A stretch of DNA of 10,827 nt from an uncultured Collinsella sp. (GCA_958445895.1 CAUCTV010000042.1:1-10827), one strand, 5' to 3'. Counted from the first letter of the stretch, positions 1 through 6,318 are shown. Made by a program: numbers and translations. Notes: generated from the sequence alone by a model not told the origin.

Positions 1-539
1 TGCCGGCCTACTTTGGCGACTGCCCCGGCGACATTAACACGCATGTGCTCGAGCGCATGCGCAAGGCGCTCAACGAGCACGCGACATATCCGTACCTTAT
101 GGGTAACGCACGGGCCCGCTTGGCGCAGGCTCGTCATACCGCCGAGATTTCGGGGGCGGGAACCAAGCCGCTCATTAACCTGGGCGGCGATACCTGGGTG
201 CTCTTCCCCTGGCTGGGCAGCTACGCCTTTTTGGCGCTCGAGCGCATGCTCAAGATTAAATGTGCCGCGGAGCTGGGCCTTCGCGGGCTCGATCCGTCAC
301 GCCCGTACTTTATGCAGTTTAAGATGAAGGCCGACGAGGAGACGTTCTTTGAGGTGCTCGCCGCCGAGGCCGAAAAGGACTTCGATCCCATCGAGCTCGT
401 CTATCCTGGCGAGGTGCCTTACTTTGACCGCTACGACGAGTTTGTTCCCGAAGAGCTCGTGCGCAAGGGCTTTGCCGAAGGCGTGCTCGACATCGAGGGT
501 ATGAAGCAGCGCGTTCTCGGCTGGCGCGACCACGCCTAA
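1..539 (+). CDS. DEAD/DEAH-box (Lhr-like) helicase, C-terminal fragment
   Basis: The reading frame is open from the window edge (first full codon at position 3) to TAA at 537-539, so about 178 C-terminal residues are present and the start lies outside. No helicase core motif falls in this part. The family call rests on the look of the tail: a PAYFGDCPGDINTHVLERMR stretch, a YLMGNARARLAQAR helix, then LINLGGDTWVLFPWLGSYAF and a long acidic end. This order of elements resembles the C-terminal region of large bacterial superfamily-2 helicases of the Lhr-like group (COG1201). The ATG at 45 is internal and not a credible start. The gene converges on the minus-strand gene ending at 567, with 27 bp between the stops. 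Coding status is certain; the helicase assignment is moderate because the diagnostic ATPase motifs are missing from the window. Confidence 0.6.
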   Translation, partial: PAYFGDCPGDINTHVLERMRKALNEHATYPYLMGNARARLAQARHTAEISGAGTKPLINLGGDTWVLFPWLGSYAFLALERMLKIKCAAELGLRGLDPSRPYFMQFKMKADEETFFEVLAAEAEKDFDPIELVYPGEVPYFDRYDEFVPEELVRKGFAEGVLDIEGMKQRVLGWRDHA

Positions 540-566
540 GACCAGTCTTTTTTGGGACGGGGAGAC

Positions 567-1445
567 TTACTTGTCGTGAAGGACGGTGCCGAGGAAGTCG
601 GTGTCGAAGGGCACGGCTTCGGCAAAGGCGTAGTCGCCGTCGCTGGCGATGAGCAGGTAGTTCTCCTCGCCGCCGAACTCCGTATCGCCACAAGGCGCCA
701 CCCAAGCGCGGTTGAACACCTCAAGTGCCGTGGCAACGCAATCGCGCAGGAACGTCACATCGCTCCCCTCGTTTGCGCTCACGATATTGGCAACGTAGAT
801 GCCGCCGGCATTCAGGCTGCCCCGCACCAGGCGCAGCGCCTCAACGGTCGCCAGCTCGCGCACAGGCTCGGCACCGCCAAAGCAGTCGCTCACAACGACG
901 TCGTAGCGACGATGGCCCACGCTCGTCACACCCAGATACGAGCGAGCCTCGGCGGTAATCACCCGCAGGCGATCGCCCACCGTGTGCTCCAGTTCATCCA
1001 GATAGAACCAACGGCGCGCCAAGCGCGTTATCTCTCCGTCATACTCGATGACGTCCATACGCAAGCCCTCATGCGACAACAGTGCAAACTTGGGATAGGA
1101 AAACCCACCGCCGCCGAGCATAAGCATGCGGTCGATGCCGTGACCATAAGCGTCGCGCATTGCATCCTCGGCCTCAAACACATCGTCAAATGCACGATAG
1201 TACGCAAAGGCCGGCTCCGCCCAACGATCGCCAACATAGCTCGCGCTTTGGTAGACGCCGCCCTGCACGAGCACACGGACCTCGTCACCGCCCTCATTGT
1301 GCATGCGCTTCACCCGCGCCAGCCCGTTGCGGGTCCTCGCGACCTGCAAACAGGCAGCGCGAACAGCGACGGCGGCCGCACCAAGCGCCGCGGCTCCCAG
1401 GGCAACGCCGGCAACGACGCCGGCAGAAACACTTGGCTTGTTCAT
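567..1445 (-). CDS. Membrane-anchored spermidine-synthase-like SAM-fold protein
   Basis: This 292-residue protein has a Rossmann-type methyltransferase core of the spermidine synthase family. Residues 8-35 form an Ala/Val-rich hydrophobic helix, probably a membrane anchor. The nucleotide-binding loop reads LMLGGGGFSYPKF (109-120), followed by the acidic motif DVIEYD (131-136) and YDVVVSDCFGGAEP (181-194). True aminopropyltransferases have a GGGDG-type loop and a DSxDP-like active site; here the second Asp of that site is replaced by Gly, so polyamine synthesis is doubtful and the substrate is unknown. The ATG directly abuts the elp3 stop (TAG then ATG, no gap). A Shine-Dalgarno AAGGAG sits six bases before the ATG inside the elp3 end, so translation is probably coupled to elp3. 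No speD or other polyamine gene is visible. An annotation of spermidine synthase should be read as fold only. Confidence 0.85.
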   Translation of the reverse strand: MNKPSVSAGVVAGVALGAAALGAAAVAVRAACLQVARTRNGLARVKRMHNEGGDEVRVLVQGGVYQSASYVGDRWAEPAFAYYRAFDDVFEAEDAMRDAYGHGIDRMLMLGGGGFSYPKFALLSHEGLRMDVIEYDGEITRLARRWFYLDELEHTVGDRLRVITAEARSYLGVTSVGHRRYDVVVSDCFGGAEPVRELATVEALRLVRGSLNAGGIYVANIVSANEGSDVTFLRDCVATALEVFNRAWVAPCGDTEFGGEENYLLIASDGDYAFAEAVPFDTDFLGTVLHDK

Positions 1446-3353
1446 CTAGAGCTCCTTCTGCAGATAGAGTCCATGGTCATAAAACCCAAGATGGCGATAG
1501 TACTCGCGCGTACCAATCGCGCTGATCACGTTGATGTGCGTATAACCGGCATCCCGAGCTATCTGGCACGCACGCTCCACGAGCAAACGTCCCAATCCAT
1601 GGTGCTGCGCCGCCTGACCCTGGTCGCCCACGCGCGCCGCCATACCGTACACGTGCACCTCGCGAATCATCGCCTCGTCCGGCGTCGTCGGCAGCTCGTC
1701 CACATGCGCGGCAACAAAAGCGCGATCGGGCAGCGACAACCGCAAAAAGCCCGCGATCTTGCCCCGCGGCGTCACCCATTGCAAAAAGTGCTCGTAAGTC
1801 ACCGGCGTCTCGTACGCCACTTCCTCATCAAGGGTCAACTCGTCCAGGTCGGCACCCGCCGTGCTGATCTCGCGATAGCGAATCTCACGCACCGTCGCAC
1901 CGTCACCCCGAGCAGCCAGGCGGTTCTCGACGAGCTGACGTAGGTTGGGCTTCTTGTTGCCCACCATGATGTCGTCGGAGCTAAAGTCGCGAATCATACG
2001 GCTGATGCGGCAGAACGCCGGCGTCACCACGATGTCGTCGGCCAGCACATCGAGCAGCTCTTCCTCGGTATAGGGGCGCCACTCGCCACGCTCATAGCAG
2101 CCCACCAGACGCGAGCCCTCGATGAGCGCACACGGGTAAACCTTGACCTCGTCGGGCATAAAGGCCCCTTCGGTCATAAAGCGCTCGTAGTCGCGCTTGT
2201 CCCCCTCGGGCGTGGCGCCCAGCAAGTTGAGCATAAAATGCGCGTGGATCTTAAAGCCAAACAGGCGCGCAAGCGAAAACGCCCGCTCGATCTGCGCCAC
2301 CGAAATGCGACGCTCGTTGATATCGAGCAGGTGTTGGTCGAGGCTCTGGATGCCCATCTGGATCTTGGTGCAGCCCAGACGGCGGATGAGCGTGAGGGCC
2401 TGCGGCGTTACGGCATCGGGGCGCGTCTCGATAACGAGTCCCACCACGCGATGCTTCGCCGTCTCGTTGATGCGCTGCTGACGCTCGAGCTCCTCCATCG
2501 TTGCCGTCTGCCACTCGGTGACCTCGCCCCACGGCGTACCGGGGCCGTACAGACGACGCACCGCGCGGTTATAGCCGCCCACGGCAACATCCACACGCTC
2601 CTGCTCGTCGGCAACGCCGGCAGCGAGCTTGGCCTCGTCTGTCGCAATGCCGGCAGCCCGATAGCGCTCGCGGCGCTCTGTTACCACCGGCGGCAGGGCA
2701 TCGGCGGGAGCGTCATCGAGCAGGCGCCCCGCCTCGGCACGGCTGATGCCCGGACGCGCCAACATGGGGTTTGCCGCCACGCCCGCCACCGCATCATCAT
2801 TGAGCGCACGGAAGAGCTCCGACATAAACCATGCCTGATACCCTTGCGAATAGTCGCTCCAGGTACCGCCGAGCACGATGAGCTCGATCTTGTCGGTCGC
2901 ATGCCCCATCTGCGAAAGCGCCGTCAAACGGGCGCTCACCTGCAGATACGGATCGAAGCAGTTTTGCTCCGCACGGGCGCACGCCGGCTCGGCGTGCAGG
3001 TAGCTTTTGGGCATGCGCAGATCGTTGGGGCAAAACAGGCAATCGCCCGAGCATGGCCAGGGCTTGGTGATGACGGTAATGGTCGCCACGCCCGAGGCCG
3101 TTCGGCGCGGCTTCATACGCAGCACCTGCAGCAGTTGGCGTTCCAGATCGGCATCGACATTCCATCCAGCCCAACGAGCCGGCTCCTCGCGCTTCACCCG
3201 CTGGTAAAACGGCAGCAGGCGGCGCTTGGCCAAATCGCGTTTGTCGGCGCCCTCACGGCGCGCCTCGGCATGTATCAGCTTGACGAGTGCCTTGTCGTCC
3301 ACGGTCTCGCCGCGACGCAGAGCCTCGAGTATGTTCAAAATAATCTGTTCCAT
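1446..3353 (-). CDS. elp3: Elp3-type tRNA uridine-34 carboxymethylase (radical SAM/GNAT)
   Basis: Elp3 uses a radical SAM [4Fe-4S] cluster and an acetyl-CoA-binding GNAT domain to install the cm5 group on wobble uridine-34 of tRNA. The 635-residue protein shows both. TITVITKPWPCSGDCLFCPN gives cluster cysteines 101, 105 and 108; ELIVLGGTWSDY lies at 157-168; INETAKHRVVGLVIETRPD at 295-313; and KIQMGIQSLDQHLLDINERR at 330-349. The C-terminal GNAT part has QHHGLGRLLVERA (583-595) and INVISAIGTREYYRHLGF (607-624). Residues about 187-285 form a longer stretch than in compact Elp3 proteins. Bacterial Elp3 works without the other Elongator subunits, and none is seen here. The ATG at 3353 is the only plausible start (next Met is residue 80) and has no properly spaced Shine-Dalgarno. 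It is the first gene of a two-gene unit. Confidence 0.95.
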   Translation of the reverse strand: MEQIILNILEALRRGETVDDKALVKLIHAEARREGADKRDLAKRRLLPFYQRVKREEPARWAGWNVDADLERQLLQVLRMKPRRTASGVATITVITKPWPCSGDCLFCPNDLRMPKSYLHAEPACARAEQNCFDPYLQVSARLTALSQMGHATDKIELIVLGGTWSDYSQGYQAWFMSELFRALNDDAVAGVAANPMLARPGISRAEAGRLLDDAPADALPPVVTERRERYRAAGIATDEAKLAAGVADEQERVDVAVGGYNRAVRRLYGPGTPWGEVTEWQTATMEELERQQRINETAKHRVVGLVIETRPDAVTPQALTLIRRLGCTKIQMGIQSLDQHLLDINERRISVAQIERAFSLARLFGFKIHAHFMLNLLGATPEGDKRDYERFMTEGAFMPDEVKVYPCALIEGSRLVGCYERGEWRPYTEEELLDVLADDIVVTPAFCRISRMIRDFSSDDIMVGNKKPNLRQLVENRLAARGDGATVREIRYREISTAGADLDELTLDEEVAYETPVTYEHFLQWVTPRGKIAGFLRLSLPDRAFVAAHVDELPTTPDEAMIREVHVYGMAARVGDQGQAAQHHGLGRLLVERACQIARDAGYTHINVISAIGTREYYRHLGFYDHGLYLQKEL

Positions 3354-3359
3354 GCCCCC

Positions 3360-3365
3360 ATTGTA
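3360..3365 (-). promoter_or_regulatory. Candidate -10 box for a leaderless elp3 transcript
   Basis: On the minus strand TACAAT is followed by six bases (GGGGGC) and then the elp3 ATG, so a start site seven bases after the box would fall on the A of the ATG. The G-run ends one base before the ATG, too close to act as a Shine-Dalgarno. Leaderless messages are common in actinobacteria. No good -35 is visible; the hairpin of the upstream terminator occupies that region. This is inference from spacing only. Confidence 0.35.
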
Positions 3366-3404
3366 AAGGCAAAGGCGCCGGAGCCAGTCACGGCCCCGGC
3401 GCCT
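3362..3404 (-). terminator. Rho-independent terminator of the HTH-DUF4097 unit
   Basis: A 13-bp stem with one G-T wobble (arms 3373-3385 and 3392-3404, core AGGCGCCGG) closes a 6-base loop. On the minus strand it is followed by the T-rich run TTTGCCTTTACAA. It lies 47 bases past the DUF4097 stop and about 20 bases before the elp3 ATG, so it should separate the two minus-strand units. The T tract is interrupted by GCC, so termination may be incomplete. Confidence 0.75.
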
Positions 3405-3450
3405 CCATCAAAGAGCATGCCTATATGCACCGATCTCCGAAAACCGCATG

Positions 3451-4350
3451 TCACACCGATTCGAACGACATGTCGCCCGAACCGACCTTAAAACGATACG
3501 TTGCAGACTTGTCACCGTTGTCGAATTCAGCATTCAATATGGTCTCGCCATCGTAGCCAAGCGGAAGGAAATCGCTCTCAAAGTCACCGCTGCCCACGGT
3601 GAGGCTCGCCTTAAAGCCCGTAGAGTTCGGAACCGATATCTCCACATCGCCCGAGCCCACGCTTACGTCCATCGACTTCGCGGGGGCCTGGTAGAGCTCG
3701 AACGCCACATCGCCCGAACCGACCTCGGCATCCAAGGTGTCGGTTACGGTGCCCGCAAACTCGATGTCTCCCGAGTCCAAAGTCAAGTTGAGGTCATGAC
3801 ACGCAATGTCCGTGACCGTCAGATCGCCCGATCCTACATTCGCTGTAATGCCCACCATGTTATCGGCAACTTCGCGCGGCAGTTCGACGGTAACCGTGCG
3901 GTCAATGGCGCGCTCGTCATCGCAATCGAACTGGCGAATCTTGAGCGCAGAACCCTTAACCTCGGCCAGATTCTGAGTGGCAGCATCGTAGGTAGCTACC
4001 CCCTTTGCAACACGACCGCTCTCGATGACACGCACCTGCCCGCCGGAAACGCACTTGATCTCAACCTCACCCGATGTCACATCCAGGTCAAGGGACTGGA
4101 ATGAGTCGGCATCAAACGTTTCGCTCGAAAGCTGCCGAGACTGAGCGGAATAGTTACCGCCATCCAAAGAATCGTCCCCGTCAACCACATCGTCCATACC
4201 GGACAAACCGGATGCAATATCGCCGAGATCCCACGGGCCATCAAAATGAAACAATATCCGCGAAGTGCCAAAGATAAGCCCGATGATGAGCACGAACGCT
4301 CCGATACCGACGCCCAGGCGGACCTTGGACTCATGCGAGAGCTTCATCAT
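3451..4350 (-). CDS. Membrane-anchored DUF4097-type beta-repeat protein
   Basis: The 299-residue protein has a short cytoplasmic start (SHESKVR), one hydrophobic segment at about 11-34 (VRLGVGIGAFVLIIGLIFGT), an acidic Gly/Asp/Ser linker to about residue 75, and then a repeated beta-strand domain. The repeat is centred on SGD/SGE/NGD turns at about residues 93, 173, 192, 211, 232, 253, 278 and 290, several spaced 19-21 residues apart, as in the DUF4097 beta-helix-like family (putative envelope proteins of unknown function). The domain should face outward. It starts inside the stop codon of the HTH gene (ATGA overlap), with AAGGTG a few bases upstream, so the two are co-translated. A tandem ATG gives an alternative start one codon later. 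Cysteines 100, 143 and 184 could form a disulfide. Its function is not known; envelope sensing or adhesion is a guess from topology. Confidence 0.85.
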   Translation of the reverse strand: MMKLSHESKVRLGVGIGAFVLIIGLIFGTSRILFHFDGPWDLGDIASGLSGMDDVVDGDDSLDGGNYSAQSRQLSSETFDADSFQSLDLDVTSGEVEIKCVSGGQVRVIESGRVAKGVATYDAATQNLAEVKGSALKIRQFDCDDERAIDRTVTVELPREVADNMVGITANVGSGDLTVTDIACHDLNLTLDSGDIEFAGTVTDTLDAEVGSGDVAFELYQAPAKSMDVSVGSGDVEISVPNSTGFKASLTVGSGDFESDFLPLGYDGETILNAEFDNGDKSATYRFKVGSGDMSFESV

Positions 4351-5060
4351 TCATCACCTTCTTTGGCGCTCGGCTCAGCGGCGGTCGAGGAAGCCACGTC
4401 AGTATCAACCGCAGCGGAAACATCCTGAGCCTTAGCCGCCTCCGGCGCCGGACCAACCTGAATATCCCCGCGTGCCCAATCGCCATCGAGCGCACGCGCC
4501 ACCCAGTGATAGATGGGGATTGTAAAGAAGATCAGCGCGGCAAAGGAGCCACCAAACAGGAACATCAGCAAAAAGAACAGCAGCCAGCACACGGCCCAAT
4601 ACGGAAACGACTGGAACGGACCTTTCACCGGAGTCGAGCCAGCTGCGCCGCCACTCGTCACCTGCGCCGTAGCGGCATTGGCGGCCTGCGCGCTCCAGCT
4701 TGCCGCTTGCGCCGCCTTGGCGGCGGCATCACTCGCCTGTGTTGCCGCCTCGGTAGCACGTGCCGCTGCCTCATGGGTACGGGCGCGCTCCGCTGCCTCG
4801 GCCTCGCGCTGACGGGCGCGGTCCTCGTTCTCAAACTCGATATCGTCCTCGATCTCATCGCTCGGATTAAGGAGCTCATCCAAACTCACGCCATAGAGTT
4901 TTGCGAGCGAGATCAGGTTCTCGGTATCGGGCGAGCTCTCCGCACGCTCCCATTTACTGACCGCCTGGCGCGACAGCCCCAGCTTTCGCGCCAGCCCTTC
5001 TTGGCTAAAACCCTTGCTGCGACGAAGGTCGGCGAGCCGCTGCGCAGTTTCTACATTCAT
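4347..5060 (-). CDS. XRE-family HTH regulator with a C-terminal membrane anchor
   Basis: The 237-residue protein begins with a Cro/C1-type helix-turn-helix (residues 5-62; GFSQEGLARKLGLSRQAVSKWE at its centre, cited here as residues 17-38). An acidic linker follows (69-80), then a long Ala-rich, probably helical or coiled-coil segment (81-135). Two closely spaced hydrophobic helices span about 152-190 (FPYWAVCWLLFFLLMFLFGG is the first), and an Ala/Glu-rich tail ends the protein. The start is fixed by a perfect AGGAGG four bases before the ATG at 5060; upstream in-frame codons to 5309 have no such support and would run through the divergent promoter. It overlaps the DUF4097 gene by four bases. 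The likely role is a membrane-tethered DNA-binding regulator working with its partner. Its target is unknown; its own promoter or the divergent methyltransferase promoter are reasonable guesses. Confidence 0.85.
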   Translation of the reverse strand: MNVETAQRLADLRRSKGFSQEGLARKLGLSRQAVSKWERAESSPDTENLISLAKLYGVSLDELLNPSDEIEDDIEFENEDRARQREAEAAERARTHEAAARATEAATQASDAAAKAAQAASWSAQAANAATAQVTSGGAAGSTPVKGPFQSFPYWAVCWLLFFLLMFLFGGSFAALIFFTIPIYHWVARALDGDWARGDIQVGPAPEAAKAQDVSAAVDTDVASSTAAEPSAKEGDE

Positions 5061-5064
5061 GGTT

Positions 5065-5070
5065 CCTCCT
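5065..5070 (-). promoter_or_regulatory. Ribosome binding site of the HTH gene
   Basis: AGGAGG on the minus strand lies four bases before the ATG at 5060. It decides the start of the HTH protein against longer upstream in-frame options. Confidence 0.85.
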
Positions 5071-5178
5071 ATGCGATGCCAGCCGTGCCGCCGGACCGTT
5101 TTTGTTCTTAAGGCGCCTTGCACAGTTAAAAATCTATCCGCCACCGCCAAAAGCATGCCACCTATTCTAGTGAGATTT

Positions 5179-5207
5179 TTGACAACCGGCGGTTGCGGGC
5201 ATATATG
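5179..5207 (+). promoter_or_regulatory. Sigma-70-type promoter for the methyltransferase
   Basis: TTGACA (5179-5184) and TATATG (5202-5207) are separated by exactly 17 bases, the best promoter match in the window. Transcription would start near 5214, giving a leader of about 114 bases before the GTG at 5328. The spacer contains the palindrome at 5183-5195, which suggests repressor control. Confidence 0.75.
5183..5195. promoter_or_regulatory. Operator-like palindrome in the promoter spacer
   Basis: CAACCG-G-CGGTTG is a perfect 6-1-6 palindrome that overlaps the end of the -35 box and fills most of the spacer. A protein bound here would block RNA polymerase. A further copy of the half-site CGGTTG occurs at 5249-5254. 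The divergent HTH protein is the obvious candidate ligand, but nothing in the sequence proves it. Confidence 0.45.
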
Positions 5208-5251
5208 AGCTGCGGAAATGTGTCCAAACAAAGCAATGACCCGCAGCTCGG

Positions 5252-5281
5252 TTGTCCCCGTTGCGGCGTTAACGGTAGTAT
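5252..5281 (+). promoter_or_regulatory. Possible second promoter for the methyltransferase
   Basis: TTGTCC (5252-5257), an 18-base spacer and TAGTAT (5276-5281) form a weaker sigma-70-like pair, placing a start near 5288 and a leader of about 40 bases. It is a secondary candidate to the stronger promoter upstream. Confidence 0.35.
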
Positions 5282-5310
5282 GGTCGTACTGTTTATTCCG
5301 CACCGCCAAC

Positions 5311-5318
5311 GGAGGGAG
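5311..5318 (+). promoter_or_regulatory. Ribosome binding site supporting the GTG start
   Basis: GGAGGGAG lies nine bases before GTG 5328, and no comparable site precedes the upstream in-frame ATG codons. Confidence 0.75.
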
Positions 5319-5327
5319 TTCCGCGCC

Positions 5328-6200
5328 GTGAACCGCGATTTCGCCTCATCGCTCATTCAGCTCAACAATACGTTCTATCGCGAGCACTCCGCCTCCTTCT
5401 CCGATACGCGCCAGGCACCGTGGCCCGGCTGGGTACGCACCATGGACATAGCGCTCGAGCAGCTCGACGTCGCCACGATCGAGCATCCCGTCCGCGTCTT
5501 CGATCTTGCCTGCGGCAACATGCGATTCGAGAACTTTGCCGCCGGCGGCGCACTTTCCGCCAAGGGCGTCGACGGCGCAAACCCCTCGGCAGACGCCAGT
5601 TGCCCGTTTGAGTTCTATGGTGTTGACTCGTGTCAGGATTTGGCTATCGATGCGCACGGTCACGCCCTGCGCATTCCCAACCTGCACTTCCAGGAACTCG
5701 ACGTACTCGATGCCCTCATGAAGCTCAACCCCGCCGAGACACCCGACGTGCTTTTCGACGCCCCGCTCGCCGACATCTCGGTCTGCTTTGGCTTTATGCA
5801 CCACGTGCCGTCGTGCGAGTACCGCGTACGCGTGCTCGACGCCCTGGTGCGCCAGACGCGCCCAGGCGGCATCATCGCCATCAGCTTTTGGGAGTTTATG
5901 AACGACGAGCGCATGGCGCGCAAGGCCGTTCGCGCCGAAGCCCGCGCCGAGCTCACCCCGCCGTTTGAAAGTTACGATTCCGCGCAGTTTGAAGCCGGCG
6001 ACCACCTCATTGGCTGGCAAAACGACCGCCACGCCTACCGCTATTGCCATCACTTTGACGATCAGCAGATCACCGACCTGGTGCGCGGCGTGCGCACATT
6101 CTACAAGAGCGGCGAGGTCCCCGTGCGCGAGCTTGAGCGCTTCCATGCCGACGGTCGCAGCGGCGAGCTCAACCGTTACGTGATTCTCAAGCGCCTGTAG
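5328..6200 (+). CDS. Trm9/ALKBH8-like SAM-dependent methyltransferase
   Basis: The frame is open from further upstream, but a GTG at 5328 preceded by GGAGGGAG (5311-5318) is the best start, giving 290 residues; an ATG at 5280 lacks a ribosome site. The class I fold shows motif I VFDLACGNMRF (57-67), the acidic strand end FYGVDSCQDL (96-105) and ADISVCFGFMHHVPSCEYRV (148-167), followed by RPGGIIAISFWEF. Beyond the generic fold, FSDTRQAPWPGW (24-35), DHLIGW (225-230) and RYCHHF (238-243) parallel the HFSxTRxxPWP, VPW and RYYHxF elements of the Trm9/ALKBH8 enzymes that methylate cm5U34 in tRNA. An insert of about 20 residues follows motif I (71-94). By analogy the substrate could be the Elp3 product encoded nearby, but a different small-molecule or RNA substrate is possible. 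Confidence 0.75.
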   Translation: MNRDFASSLIQLNNTFYREHSASFSDTRQAPWPGWVRTMDIALEQLDVATIEHPVRVFDLACGNMRFENFAAGGALSAKGVDGANPSADASCPFEFYGVDSCQDLAIDAHGHALRIPNLHFQELDVLDALMKLNPAETPDVLFDAPLADISVCFGFMHHVPSCEYRVRVLDALVRQTRPGGIIAISFWEFMNDERMARKAVRAEARAELTPPFESYDSAQFEAGDHLIGWQNDRHAYRYCHHFDDQQITDLVRGVRTFYKSGEVPVRELERFHADGRSGELNRYVILKRL

Positions 6201-6272
6201 GCATCGGCGACTTGCCGCCGAGCCGCACCGCAACTTTCGGGCAAGCTATGCCCCACCCTTTTCAACCCATTG

Positions 6273-6298
6273 ATGGAACGTGCTGCCATGCGTTCCAT
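6273..6298 (+). other. Hairpin just upstream of the TrmB-like gene
   Basis: ATGGAACG (6273-6280) and CGTTCCAT (6291-6298) form a perfect 8-bp stem with a 10-base loop, ending ten bases before the AAGGAG ribosome site at 6309-6314. No T-run follows, so it is not a standard terminator. It could affect translation initiation or be a dyad binding site. Confidence 0.4.
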
Positions 6299-6318
6299 AC
6301 TCATGATCAAGGAGCCTC

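Noticed and set aside
538..553. AAGACCAGTCTTTTTT after the first gene as a terminator
   Set aside because: There is a six-T run, but the stem is only 4-5 bp with a loop of 2-4 bases and is AT-rich, too weak to call alone.
552..1943. 463-residue open frame on the plus strand
   Set aside because: It lies antisense to the spermidine-synthase-like gene and elp3, both clear from motifs. Its composition (His, Arg, Ala rich) is typical of a shadow frame in GC-rich DNA.
2238..3491. 417-residue open frame on the plus strand
   Set aside because: It is antisense to elp3, runs through the terminator hairpin, and has no recognisable domain.
5110..5119. AAGGCGCCTT palindrome in the HTH gene leader as an autoregulatory operator
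   Set aside because: It is perfect but short and GC-centred, expected fairly often in this base composition; no promoter could be placed beside it.
5061..5309. Longer N-terminus for the HTH protein up to 5309
   Set aside because: The HTH domain begins right at the ATG at 5060 behind a perfect AGGAGG; the extension crosses the divergent promoter.
5193..5327. Longer N-terminus for the methyltransferase (ATG at 5193, 5205 or 5280)
   Set aside because: These starts fall on or just after promoter elements and lack ribosome sites, while GTG 5328 has GGAGGGAG at good spacing and begins just before the conserved region.
6204..6221. TCGGCG/CGCCGA hairpin after the Trm9-like stop as a terminator
   Set aside because: The stem is only six base pairs and no T-run follows, so read-through into the TrmB-like gene is more likely.
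5346..6233. 295-residue open frame on the minus strand
   Set aside because: It is antisense to the Trm9-like methyltransferase, which has clear SAM motifs, a promoter and a ribosome site.
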